A DNA stretch of 64,000 nucleotides from Leptolyngbya boryana PCC 6306 (GTDB lineage: Bacteria; Cyanobacteriota; Cyanobacteriia; Leptolyngbyales; Leptolyngbyaceae). Of this stretch, positions 55,412 through 64,000 are shown one piece after another (position 1 is the first letter of the stretch; each line of letters begins with the position of its first letter). Under the pieces are notes generated by a model that saw nothing but the letters and a program-made list of their open reading frames with translations, had not been told where the DNA came from and did not search any database. Location: NCBI RefSeq assembly GCF_000353285.1, contig NZ_KB731324.1, positions 886,577 through 950,576 on the forward strand, written 5' to 3'. The translations under genes were made by a program, and so were the position numbers.

Positions 55412-58400
55412 ATGTTGAACCGTTTGAGAATTGGGACAAAGATCGGCGCGACATTTGGGATTGGGCTAGCAATTTTTGCAGCGATCGGAGTTGTCTCATA
55501 TAGTGGAACCCGACAACTGATTGACACTTCAGAATCAGTGACGAAGACCTACCGAGTTTTGACCGCCTTAGATGAAGTTTTTTCCTTGGTCAAAGATGCA
55601 GAAAGCGCAGTCCGAGGATATTTGCTCAGACCTGAACAGGAATCCCTAGAACCCTACAATCTGGCTCGTTCAACGATCGAGAATCGCATCGAATCGCTTC
55701 GCCAACTGTCCTCAGATAATCCCGCTCATCAGCAGAGCCTCGATCGATTGGAGCCGCTGATTGAGCGTCGCTTAGCGATCATGGAAAAGCGAATTGAAAT
55801 CCGAAGAAGCCAAGGGCTGGAGACAGCCTTACGACCTGACGTAGTTCCAAGTGCGATTCCTGTAATGCAACAGATTCAGACTGTGATTACAGACATGAAA
55901 AAGCGGGAGCAAGTTTTGCTCGATCGCCGATCGACAGCCGCAAATCTTGCTGGACAAAATACATTGAATAGCATTGCATATGGAATTCCGCTTGGATTTG
56001 CACTGCTAGGTGTTCTGGGCTTTTTACTCAACCGGAATATCTCCAAACCGCTGACGCACGTTTCCCGCACAGCAGAGAAAATTGCAGATGGAGATTTATC
56101 GATTCAATTGCACCCATTACCGCGAGCGGATGAAGTTGGGGTTTTGATCCGCACGTTTAATCAGATGGTAGAAAATCTGAAAGCGAGCTTGGAAAAGAGC
56201 GATCGCCAAACCTGGCTACAGTCGAACCTGGCAGAATTTGGGCATTTGATTCAAGGCGAGCGAGACTTAGAAACCGTTTCGCGAATGATGCTCTCTTACA
56301 TTGCTCCCTTAGTTGAGGCTCAGCAGGGCGCATTTTATGTCATGGATTCAGAACACCATGTTCTGAGATTGCTCAGTAGCTATGCTTATCACGACCGCAA
56401 GCATCTTTCTAATCAGTTTCATTTGGGAGAAGGGCTAGTTGGGCAATGTGCGCTAGAAAAACAGCGAATCTTACTCACTCAAGTGCCGAGCGATTATATT
56501 CAGATTCGGTCGGGATTAGGAGAAAGCACTCCAACGAATCTGATTGTCTTGCCTATCTTATTTGAGCAGCAGGTCGTATCCGTGCTTGAACTTGCTTCCA
56601 TTCACGAATTTAGTGAGCTACATCTCACCTTACTCGATCGATTGACCCAGACAATTGGTGTCGTGTTGAGAGCGATCGAAGCAGATGCACAAACGCAGCG
56701 CTTGCTGATTGAGTCGCAAGCATTAGCCGAAGAACTCAGAGTTCGACAGCAAGAGCTTCAACATAGTAATGAAATTCTGCAAGAGCAAGCAACGGCTTTA
56801 GAAGAGTCAGAACTGAAACTGCAAGAGCAACGAGAGGAACTCAAAGTCTCGAATGAAGAATTACAGCAGCTCAATGAAGAACTAGAAGAAAAAGCAGAAT
56901 TACTGGCAGTCCAAAAGCGTCAAGTCGAGCAGAAAAACGGCGAAATCGATCAAGCCCTACTAGCACTGCAAGAAAAAGCAGAGCAGTTAGAAATTTCCTC
57001 GAAATACAAGTCTGAGTTTCTTGCCAATATGTCGCATGAGTTGAGAACTCCGCTCAATAGTTTGCTGATTTTGGCAAAGATTTTGAGTGACAATGCAGAA
57101 CAGAATTTAACCGATCGACAAGTTGAATATAGCCGTACCATCTATGCTGCGGGGAATGACTTACTCACACTGATTAATGATATTTTGGATCTTGCTAAGA
57201 TCGAATCGGGTACCGTTGCGCTCGAAGTTGAACCTGTAAACTTAGCTGAGATTCAGGCAACGCTCGATCGCTCATTTCGGCAAATTGCGACCAGTAAAGG
57301 CTTAGATTTTGCGATCGAGCTACAAAATCCAGAAGTGATCCACACCGATAGTAAACGCCTTCAGCAAATTCTCAAAAATCTGCTCGCAAATGCCTTTAAA
57401 TTCACTGAACAAGGCAGCGTGAAAGTTCAAATCGGACTCACGCCAAATTCTCAGGTCTTCTTTGCGGTCAGGGATACCGGGATTGGAATTCCCCCTGAGA
57501 AGCAACAGCTTATTTTTGAAGCCTTTCAGCAAGTTGATGGCACAACTAGCCGAAAATATGGCGGGACAGGTTTAGGGCTTTCCATCAGTCGGGAATTAGC
57601 GCATCGCTTAGGCGGCTCGATTCAACTCACCAGCCAATTGGGTCAGGGCAGTACTTTTACCTTGACTCTGCCTTGCTCGTTCAATCAAGATCCTCAGCCA
57701 ATTCCAGCACCGACTCCCAAGCCTGTCCCCCTTACTACACCCGTTCCGTATGCTGAAATAGAAGACGATCGTGCGGTCATTCATCCCAACGATCGCATTC
57801 TCTTAATCATCGAAGACGATGCAAACTTTGCCAAAATTCTAATTGACATGGCTAGGCAGCAGGGTTTCAAAGTGCTGTGTGCTTTGAGAAGTCAGCCAGG
57901 ACTTGTACTCGCACAGCAATTCAAACCTCATGCCATTCTGCTCGATTTACATCTCCCTGATTTAGATGGCTGGACAGTCCTCGATCGCTTAAAACATGAG
58001 CCAGAACTACGCCATATTCCGGTTCACATTTTATCGAGTGATGATCAGCGACAGCGAGGCTTACAACTCGGCGCGATCGCTTACTTACAAAAGCCTGTGT
58101 CCTCTGAAGAGTTAGACACCCTGTTTAACGAGATTCAAGTGTTTATTGAGCGGCGCGTCAAGAATTTGCTCGTGATTGAAGATGATCAAGTTCAAGCTCA
58201 AAGCATCATGGATCTGATCGGGAATGGAGATGTCAAAAGTATTGCTGCATCTACTGCTCAGGAAGCTCTCGCCACATTACAGGCGCAGCAAATTGACTGT
58301 ATTGTGATGGATTTAGGCTTACCGGATATGAGCGGGTTTGATTTGATCGAGCAGATCAAGCACGACGAAGCTTTGTCTAAAATTCCCATCATCATCTATA

Positions 58401-58963
58401 CCGGAAAAGAACTGTCTCGCCAGCAAGAAACGCAACTCAAACGCCTAGCTGAGACGATTATTATCAAAGATGTGCGATCGCCAGAACGGCTATTGGATGA
58501 GACCGCATTGTTCTTACACCGAGTTCAAGCGAACTTACCTAAGCCGAAGCGTCAGATCCTCGAAGAGCTATATCAAGCCGATCCCGTCTTAGGGGGTAAG
58601 AAAATTTTGATTGTCGATGACGATGTGCGTAATATTTTCGCGCTCACCAGTCTGCTCGAACAGCATCAGATGGAAGTTCTGTATGCTGAAAACGGACGCG
58701 AAGGTGTTGAGACTCTGCAAGCGAATCCAGAAATTGATATTGTGCTCATGGACATCATGATGCCAGAAATGGACGGATACGAGACGACTCGCGTGATTCG
58801 AGAGCAATCAGAGTTTCGATCGCTGCCAATTATTGCGTTAACCGCAAAAGCAATGCAGGGCGATCGAGAAAAATGCATCGAAGCAGGAGCATCAGACTAT
58901 ATTACTAAGCCTGTTGATACTGAACAGTTGCTTTCTTTGTTGCGGGTTTGGTTGTATCGGTAG
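55412..58963 (+). CDS. Hybrid sensor histidine kinase (CHASE3-HAMP-GAF-HisKA-HATPase-REC x3)
   Basis: This 1183-residue protein has two membrane helices (about 10-32 and 188-208) around a periplasmic CHASE3-like four-helix sensor, a HAMP domain ([20 protein letters not shown]), a GAF domain (about 275-425), a long Glu/Gln coiled coil, HisKA with phospho-His542 ([13 protein letters not shown]), HATPase ([18 protein letters not shown]), then three receivers, each with its phospho-Asp ([36 protein letters not shown]). It has no DNA-binding output. Three tandem receivers suggest signal integration or a phosphate sink. It is divergent from the exoprotein gene (219 bp). Confidence 0.93.
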   Translation: MLNRLRIGTKIGATFGIGLAIFAAIGVVSYSGTRQLIDTSESVTKTYRVLTALDEVFSLVKDAESAVRGYLLRPEQESLEPYNLARSTIENRIESLRQLSSDNPAHQQSLDRLEPLIERRLAIMEKRIEIRRSQGLETALRPDVVPSAIPVMQQIQTVITDMKKREQVLLDRRSTAANLAGQNTLNSIAYGIPLGFALLGVLGFLLNRNISKPLTHVSRTAEKIADGDLSIQLHPLPRADEVGVLIRTFNQMVENLKASLEKSDRQTWLQSNLAEFGHLIQGERDLETVSRMMLSYIAPLVEAQQGAFYVMDSEHHVLRLLSSYAYHDRKHLSNQFHLGEGLVGQCALEKQRILLTQVPSDYIQIRSGLGESTPTNLIVLPILFEQQVVSVLELASIHEFSELHLTLLDRLTQTIGVVLRAIEADAQTQRLLIESQALAEELRVRQQELQHSNEILQEQATALEESELKLQEQREELKVSNEELQQLNEELEEKAELLAVQKRQVEQKNGEIDQALLALQEKAEQLEISSKYKSEFLANMSHELRTPLNSLLILAKILSDNAEQNLTDRQVEYSRTIYAAGNDLLTLINDILDLAKIESGTVALEVEPVNLAEIQATLDRSFRQIATSKGLDFAIELQNPEVIHTDSKRLQQILKNLLANAFKFTEQGSVKVQIGLTPNSQVFFAVRDTGIGIPPEKQQLIFEAFQQVDGTTSRKYGGTGLGLSISRELAHRLGGSIQLTSQLGQGSTFTLTLPCSFNQDPQPIPAPTPKPVPLTTPVPYAEIEDDRAVIHPNDRILLIIEDDANFAKILIDMARQQGFKVLCALRSQPGLVLAQQFKPHAILLDLHLPDLDGWTVLDRLKHEPELRHIPVHILSSDDQRQRGLQLGAIAYLQKPVSSEELDTLFNEIQVFIERRVKNLLVIEDDQVQAQSIMDLIGNGDVKSIAASTAQEALATLQAQQIDCIVMDLGLPDMSGFDLIEQIKHDEALSKIPIIIYTGKELSRQQETQLKRLAETIIIKDVRSPERLLDETALFLHRVQANLPKPKRQILEELYQADPVLGGKKILIVDDDVRNIFALTSLLEQHQMEVLYAENGREGVETLQANPEIDIVLMDIMMPEMDGYETTRVIREQSEFRSLPIIALTAKAMQGDREKCIEAGASDYITKPVDTEQLLSLLRVWLYR

Positions 58964-58992
58964 TTGTTCATTTTGGGAAATGGGGAATCGTC

Positions 58993-60822
58993 CTATTGAT
59001 ACCCCGCTGCCTGAATTGCAAACAGATGGGCATATCGTCCGCCTAATTCAATCAACTGTTCATGGCTTCCTTGTTCCAGCACTGTTCCAGCAGACATGAC
59101 GAGAATTCGATCCGCCATGCGAACCGTTGAAAATCGGTGCGAGATCAAGATTGCCATTTGATCGGGAGTCATTTCTCGAAAGCGATCGAAGATTTGCACC
59201 TCTGATTCGGCATCCATTGCGGAAGTTGGCTCATCGAGAACGAGCAAATCAGCACTCGATCGCATAAATGCCCGTGACAATGCAATCCGCTGCCATTGTC
59301 CACCCGATAGCTCTCGTCCTGTTTTAAACCATCGACCCAATCGAGTATCAAAGGATTCGGGCAGATCTTTAATAAATGAAATCGCATTGCCTTTATCAGA
59401 AGCGACTTGCCAGCGATCGCGATCGTCTAAATTCAGCACATCGCCCACGCCAATATTTTCGCCAACGCTGAATTGATATTTCATGAAATTCTGGAAGATC
59501 ACCCCAATTCGACGTTGCAGGGCTTCGAGATCCCAGGCTTGTAAATCTAACCCATCAAGTAAAATCCGACCTTCAGTTGGCGTATACAATCGCGTCAGTA
59601 ATTTGATCAGCGTGGTTTTTCCAGAGCCATTTTCACCGACAATTGCTAACTTTTCTCCGGGCTGTAAATGGAATGAAACGTCTTTTAGTGCAGGCTTATC
59701 AGCTTCGGGATAGTAGAACGTCACATGCTCAAATCGTAAGCCATCACCCGGCAAACTTCCGCGAGTGGCACTGCCGAGCGATCGCGGAATTTCCTGACCG
59801 AGAAACTCATACAGATTCGACAAATACAGCGAATCCTCATACATTCCACCAATTGAACTGAGAATCGAAGCAAACGCACTCTGTCCTTGTCGGAAGACCA
59901 CGAGATACATGGTTAGCTCACCCAACGAGATCTGACCTGCGATCGTTTCCCAAACAATCCAGACATACGCCCCATAAAATGCAGCCGAACTGACTAAACC
60001 CAGTCCATAGCTCCAAAGTCCGCGCCGAATCGTTAAATCGCGATCCTCAGCATACAGCCGATGAAAGATCGCCCGATAGCGATCGAGCAACATGCCTCCT
60101 AACTGATACAGCCGAATCTCCATTGCCGGGGACTCATTGCCGATCAACCATTCTAGATAGTTCTGTTCTCGCGTCTCCGGGGTTCTCCAGCGGAACAATC
60201 GGAATGCTTCTCCGGCAAAGCGGGTTTCTGCCACAAAAGCTGGAACAGCTGCAATCATCAACATCACAACTGCCCAAGCCGAGAATTGAATCAACAGCCC
60301 GCCATAGGTAATCAAGGTCAGCGAATCCTGGACTAATCCAAATGTTCGACCGACTAAGCTCAAGGGGCGAGTCGAAGCTTCCCGCCGAGCGCGCGTCATC
60401 TTGTCATAAAATTCAGAATCTTCAAAATGTGCCAGATTCAGTGTGAGTGCCTTGCCGAGAATTAGTTCATTGACTTTCTGCCCAAGTAAGACTCTGAGCA
60501 ACGACTGAGAAAGCACTAAGCCTTGTTTACTACCCGATTGAATCGCGACCATGACGGCTTCAAATCCGAGATAGCCGATCGCAGCCATACGATCGCTTTC
60601 CAGTCTAGTCTGAGAGGCTAAAACAACGGCATCAACAATCAATTTGCCTACATATGCCACCACCGCAGGCACAAGCCCACCGACTAGAGTAAACAAGGCG
60701 AGTCCGATCGTTAAACGGCGATTCGTTGTCCAAACGAGTGCGATCGCTCGCCCACAATAGCGGAAAATAGATAAAAATTGGGAGATGCTTCCAATGAAGC
60801 GTTGAAATCGTCGAGTTTGCAT
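58993..60822 (-). CDS. ABC exporter half-transporter (fused membrane and ATPase domains)
   Basis: This 609-residue protein has an N-terminal six-helix ABC membrane domain (IGLALFTLVGGLVPAVVAYV etc.) and a C-terminal ATPase with Walker A GENGSGKTTLI, the Q-loop IGVIFQNFMKYQF, signature LSGGQWQRIALSRA and Walker B LLVLDEPTSAMD. It should work as a homodimer exporting a lipid, peptide or other hydrophobic cargo. The ATG at 60822 is preferred over the ATG at 60864, because the longer form would overlap the start of the divergent permease gene; only 19 bp then separate the two starts. Confidence 0.9.
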   Translation of the reverse strand: MQTRRFQRFIGSISQFLSIFRYCGRAIALVWTTNRRLTIGLALFTLVGGLVPAVVAYVGKLIVDAVVLASQTRLESDRMAAIGYLGFEAVMVAIQSGSKQGLVLSQSLLRVLLGQKVNELILGKALTLNLAHFEDSEFYDKMTRARREASTRPLSLVGRTFGLVQDSLTLITYGGLLIQFSAWAVVMLMIAAVPAFVAETRFAGEAFRLFRWRTPETREQNYLEWLIGNESPAMEIRLYQLGGMLLDRYRAIFHRLYAEDRDLTIRRGLWSYGLGLVSSAAFYGAYVWIVWETIAGQISLGELTMYLVVFRQGQSAFASILSSIGGMYEDSLYLSNLYEFLGQEIPRSLGSATRGSLPGDGLRFEHVTFYYPEADKPALKDVSFHLQPGEKLAIVGENGSGKTTLIKLLTRLYTPTEGRILLDGLDLQAWDLEALQRRIGVIFQNFMKYQFSVGENIGVGDVLNLDDRDRWQVASDKGNAISFIKDLPESFDTRLGRWFKTGRELSGGQWQRIALSRAFMRSSADLLVLDEPTSAMDAESEVQIFDRFREMTPDQMAILISHRFSTVRMADRILVMSAGTVLEQGSHEQLIELGGRYAHLFAIQAAGYQ

Positions 60823-60841
60823 TCTTCTACAATAGCGTTTG

Positions 60842-61669
60842 ATGAAAAAATCGAGACTGGTCATTGAAGCAGGGCAAACTGAAAAGCAATATTGGCGGGA
60901 CTTGTGGCAGTATCGTGAACTGTTCTATTTCTTATCCTGGCGAGATATCCTAGTTCGTTATAAGCAAACTGCGATCGGGATTGCTTGGGCACTGATTCGC
61001 CCGTTTCTGACGATGATTGTGTTCACGGTTCTGTTTAGCAATCTGGCGAACTTGCCGACACAAGAAGATACGCCTTATCCGATTTTGGTTTTAGCTGCCT
61101 TACTGCCTTGGCAATTTTTTGCAGCGTCCTTGGGACAGACGAGCCAGAGTTTGGTCAGTAATGCGAATTTGATCTCGAAGATTTACTTTCCGCGATTGCT
61201 GGTTCCAGCGAGTGCGATCGCAGTGAATTTCGTTGATCTCTTAGTGTCTGGAATGTTGCTATTGGGAGTGATGATTTGGTATCAATACATTCCAACTTGG
61301 CGAATTTTAACCCTGCCATTTTTTGTCTCGATCGCAGCATTGGCGGCGTTTGGAGTTGGCTTGTGGTTTGCTGCAATTTATGTCCGGTTTCGCGATGTGG
61401 CGCAGGTAATTCCGTTTCTGATTCAGCTTGGGCAGTATGTTTCTCCGGTTGGTTATAGTGTTGAAATTATTCCGGCACAATGGCGATTGTTGTATTCACT
61501 CAATCCGATGGTTGGTGTGATTGATGGCTTTCGCTGGGCAATTCTTAAGGGTGAACCGTCGTTTTATCTGCCGGGGTTTGTTTTAGCCTTGGGGGTAGTG
61601 GTACTGTTGGTGTGGACGGGAATTCGCTATTTCCGAAGTGTTGAGCGAACCTTTGCGGACATTATCTAG
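60842..61669 (+). CDS. ABC-2 type polysaccharide/polyol phosphate export permease (Wzm/TagG-like)
   Basis: This 275-residue protein has the family opening (YWRDLWQYRELFYFLSWRDI, then LVRYKQTAIGIAWALIRPFL) and six hydrophobic segments ending with IRYFRSVERTFADII. It forms the channel through which a lipid-linked glycan crosses the plasma membrane, powered by the Wzt-like ATPase encoded 9 bp downstream. The ATG at 60842 is used; a TTG directly before it is in frame. It is the first visible gene of the export cluster. Confidence 0.94.
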   Translation: MKKSRLVIEAGQTEKQYWRDLWQYRELFYFLSWRDILVRYKQTAIGIAWALIRPFLTMIVFTVLFSNLANLPTQEDTPYPILVLAALLPWQFFAASLGQTSQSLVSNANLISKIYFPRLLVPASAIAVNFVDLLVSGMLLLGVMIWYQYIPTWRILTLPFFVSIAALAAFGVGLWFAAIYVRFRDVAQVIPFLIQLGQYVSPVGYSVEIIPAQWRLLYSLNPMVGVIDGFRWAILKGEPSFYLPGFVLALGVVVLLVWTGIRYFRSVERTFADII

Positions 61670-61678
61670 GAGTGTGAT

Positions 61679-62935
61679 GTGTCAAATTTAGTACTTCAGG
61701 TTGAGAATCTGAGTAAGTGCTATCAGATTGCACATCAGTCGAATGCGCCTAATTTTTTGCTCAGAGATGTGATTGCAAGTTCCGTCAAATCGTTGTTCAA
61801 TCGGAACGCTCAGAAGCGATCGACCGAAGATTTTTTGGCATTAGATAACGTTTCGTTTTCGCTGCAAGCAGGCGATCGCTTAGGAGTCATTGGGCGAAAT
61901 GGAGCAGGAAAATCGACGCTCTTGAAGCTGCTGAGTCGAATCACCGAGCCGACTCAAGGCAGAATTGAGATGATAGGCAGAGTTACAAGTTTACTAGAAG
62001 TTGGAACTGGCTTTCATCCTGAGCTAACCGGACGGGAGAATGTGTATCTCAATGGCGCGATTTTGGGAATGAGTCGATCGGAGATTGCGCGCAAGTTTGA
62101 TCAGATTGTTGATTTTGCTGAGGTTGAGCGGTTTTTAGATACACCTGTCAAACGGTATTCTTCGGGGATGTATGTGCGCTTAGCATTTGCAGTAGCAGCA
62201 CATCTAGAGCCAGAAATTTTGATTGTGGATGAGGTTTTAGCCGTCGGAGATACCCAATTTCAGCAGAAGTGTCTGAATAAGATGGAAGAGGTGGGAAAAG
62301 AGGGACGAACTGTTTTGTTTGTCAGCCACAATATGCAGACGATTAGCGCTTTATGCAATCAGGCGATCGTGCTGGAGGCAGGACAGGTTGCGTTTCATGG
62401 AGAAGTACAAGCCGCGATCGACGTTTATTTAGAAAACTCTTATCAGTTGATGAGCCGGATTCCTTTGCTGGAAAGACGCGATCGTACGGGTTCAGGAAGA
62501 GTGAAAGTCTCTAGCTTTCGCGTCTTAGATGCACAAGGACAAGCTGTTGAAATTCTTCAATCTGGCTTAGATTATGAGTTTGAGTTTGGCTATGTCAACT
62601 ACTCAGGTCAAGCTTTAGAGAGTGTGATTGTTAGCTTTGCCGTTTCAGACGATAAAGGACAAACTATCCTATTGCTCAGAACGAGTTTTACAGATAGTAA
62701 CGTTGTTTTGAATGCGAATTCAGGCGTTGTGAGATGTCGATTAAATCAGCTACCGTTAGCAAACAGCACGTATCGCTTACCTATCTTCTTCTCTTATCGC
62801 GAATCTGAAGTACTGGATTATCTACAAGATGCAGTTTCGATTGTGGTAGAAGGCGGGGATTTCTTTGGGACTGGAAGTGCAGGATTGCCTCAGAAGTGTA
62901 AGATTTTGACAAAAGCAGAATGGCGGAGTTTTTAA
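61679..62935 (+). CDS. ABC polysaccharide export ATPase with C-terminal carbohydrate-binding domain (Wzt-like)
   Basis: This 418-residue ATPase has Walker A GRNGAGKSTLLKLL, the family-typical VGTGFHPELTGRENVYLNG, signature YSSGMYVRLAFAVA and Walker B ILIVDEVLAVGD (1-250). A C-terminal beta-sandwich follows (about 275-418; LDYEFEFGYVNYSGQ, ANSTYRLPIFFSYRE), as in Wzt proteins that recognise the finished O-antigen end. The start is GTG 61679. It pairs with the Wzm-like permease. Confidence 0.95.
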   Translation: MSNLVLQVENLSKCYQIAHQSNAPNFLLRDVIASSVKSLFNRNAQKRSTEDFLALDNVSFSLQAGDRLGVIGRNGAGKSTLLKLLSRITEPTQGRIEMIGRVTSLLEVGTGFHPELTGRENVYLNGAILGMSRSEIARKFDQIVDFAEVERFLDTPVKRYSSGMYVRLAFAVAAHLEPEILIVDEVLAVGDTQFQQKCLNKMEEVGKEGRTVLFVSHNMQTISALCNQAIVLEAGQVAFHGEVQAAIDVYLENSYQLMSRIPLLERRDRTGSGRVKVSSFRVLDAQGQAVEILQSGLDYEFEFGYVNYSGQALESVIVSFAVSDDKGQTILLLRTSFTDSNVVLNANSGVVRCRLNQLPLANSTYRLPIFFSYRESEVLDYLQDAVSIVVEGGDFFGTGSAGLPQKCKILTKAEWRSF

Positions 62936-62938
62936 CCT

Positions 62939-63703
62939 ATGGGAATTCGGTCAAAAATTCGGCAATTTCTGAAAAAAAGATGTCCCTGGAAATTTGTGCG
63001 ATCGCCTTTTTTGAGGTATTTTGCATTCCAAGATCCAATTGATTGCATTTTCTATGCTCTCTCGCTAACTCAGCAGCCATTTTTTATTCAAGTTGGAGCC
63101 AATGATGGAATTAATGGCGATCCAATTTATCCGTTTATTTTGAAGTGGAATTGGTCGGGAGTTAAAGTTGAGCCTGTTCGTTATATTTTTCAGGAGTTAG
63201 AGAAGAACTTTAAAGATTTCTCCAATATTATTTTGGAAAATAGCGCGATCGCTCATACAAATAACTCCCAAAAATTCTACTATTTAAAGCAAGACAGTGC
63301 TGCACCTGAATGGTATAGCCAGCTTGGTTCATTCTCGCTCCCAACGATTCTAAAACATGCTCAATGGATTCCAGATTTAGAAGAGCGACTAATGACAAGC
63401 GATGTCCCTTGTTTGACCTTTGAAGAACTTTGTGATAAACATCATATCCATCATATTGATGTTATCCATATTGATACAGAAGGATATGATTTTGAAATTA
63501 TTAAACTCATTGACTTTGAAAAATTTAGACCTGCGATCGTGCTTTATGAACATAAGCATCTAAACGTATCAGATCAGCACTTATGCCGTCAGCATCTTGA
63601 AAGTTTCGGTTATCAGTTTATTTCAACTTCAAGAGATACGTTAGCCGTTTTAGAATCGCCTCAACTTCACAAAGCTTGGAATATCGTAATAGGTACAAGA
63701 TGA
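62939..63703 (+). CDS. FkbM family methyltransferase
   Basis: This 254-residue protein has the FkbM pattern: FFIQVGANDGINGDPIYPF (SAM motif I), VKVEPVRYIFQELEKNF, and IDVIHIDTEGYDFEIIKLID near the C-terminus. These enzymes O-methylate sugars or other small groups; within this export cluster, methylation of a glycan residue or chain end is likely (inference). It follows the Wzt-like gene by 3 bp and overlaps the next gene by 4 nt. Confidence 0.92.
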   Translation: MGIRSKIRQFLKKRCPWKFVRSPFLRYFAFQDPIDCIFYALSLTQQPFFIQVGANDGINGDPIYPFILKWNWSGVKVEPVRYIFQELEKNFKDFSNIILENSAIAHTNNSQKFYYLKQDSAAPEWYSQLGSFSLPTILKHAQWIPDLEERLMTSDVPCLTFEELCDKHHIHHIDVIHIDTEGYDFEIIKLIDFEKFRPAIVLYEHKHLNVSDQHLCRQHLESFGYQFISTSRDTLAVLESPQLHKAWNIVIGTR

Positions 63704-64000
63704 GTATTCGAGTTTTTATTGGTTCTGGAGAAGCCAGTTTAGTCGAGCGCAAGGTTTTAATCTATTCCTTACGGAAACACGCGCAGCAAGATTTAGATAT
63801 TTACGTTTTGAACGGGACTCATAATGCGATCGAGCGAAATGATCAAGAACCGGTTCCTGCGCCGATGTCGCTCAAAATTAAATATCAAAACGTCACTGAA
63901 TTTAGTTTGTATCGCTACCTTATCCCAAAAATTTGTAATTATCAGGGCAAGGCAATTTATCTCGACTCAGATACAGTTTGCCTCACCGATATTTCAGAGT
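63700..64000 (+). CDS. Glycosyltransferase, GT8-like (3' end outside window)
   Basis: The first 100 codons start at the ATG that overlaps the FkbM stop (ATGA). The translation begins MSIRVFIGSGEASLVERKVL and includes FSLYRYLIPKICNYQGKAIY followed by LDSDTVCLTDIS. The LDSD is the DxD metal motif of GT8-type (GT-A) enzymes. It probably adds a hexose to the glycan exported by the upstream ABC genes. Family level only; the C-terminal part is missing. Confidence 0.82.
   Translation, partial: MSIRVFIGSGEASLVERKVLIYSLRKHAQQDLDIYVLNGTHNAIERNDQEPVPAPMSLKIKYQNVTEFSLYRYLIPKICNYQGKAIYLDSDTVCLTDISE

Noticed and set aside
1-64000. tRNA, rRNA, intact insertion sequences, replication origin
   Set aside because: I scanned the intergenic regions for tRNA T-loop signatures, transposase-like ORFs with terminal repeats and DnaA-box clusters and saw nothing I could support.

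Overview
The window is cyanobacterial chromosomal DNA. The evidence is the very frequent HIP1 octamer (GCGATCGC) and variants, two NDH-1 subunits of the photosynthetic type (NdhD1 and NdhM), a cyanobacterial SSB, a TIGR04376 coiled-coil protein, MASE1/CHASE3 hybrid kinases, and a haemagglutinin-type TPS exoprotein. A filamentous, non-heterocystous lineage of the Leptolyngbya sort is my guess only. No rRNA, tRNA, CRISPR array or intact insertion sequence was recognised.

Layout. 0-5.6 kb (minus): a cut-off GAF/LuxR regulator downstream of an RND efflux permease and its adaptor. 5.8-20 kb: mostly core genes. These are a thioredoxin-type sulfonucleotide reductase with Fe-S cysteines, a Uma2 protein, cobU, a GT2 glycosyltransferase, a PilT-like ATPase with a duplicated N-domain, ndhD1 behind a long leader, pyrD, a multi-GAF sensor, and an FtsL-like protein followed by a class B PBP.

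20-38 kb is an accessory belt interleaved with core genes (ndhM, a phosphatase, gnd). It holds a HEAT-repeat/NACHT-like NTPase followed by a Uma2 gene; hicBA and a YefM/RelE pair; a TIR-NB-ARC-TPR (STAND) protein divergent from a second, closely related Uma2 gene; a PulC/PilP-like protein; a proteasome-like Anbu peptidase; and an orphan BrxD-like ATPase. Intergenic DNA here carries a degenerate repeat with a strict 21-bp period built around HIP1. Twelve units lie upstream of the HEAT/NACHT gene, about five units lie in inverted orientation after its Uma2 partner, and two-unit copies lie on both sides of the yefM/relE pair. The pairing of each STAND-like gene with a Uma2 paralogue, and the 21-bp repeats bordering the modules, are the best candidates for something undescribed.

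38-46 kb: a lipoprotein-type Mn superoxide dismutase, a single-domain response regulator, a small operon (membrane protein, methyltransferase, ribokinase), a nucleotidyltransferase fused to a degenerate phosphomannomutase domain, ssb and an AGE-family epimerase. A G/C-skewed hairpin repeat recurs four times between 34.2 and 44.5 kb. 46-59 kb: three large two-component proteins, a Tat-exported amidase, msrB and a large secreted beta-helix protein. 59-64 kb: an ABC exporter divergent from a polysaccharide export cluster (Wzm-like, Wzt-like, FkbM methyltransferase, GT8-like glycosyltransferase) that runs off the window end.
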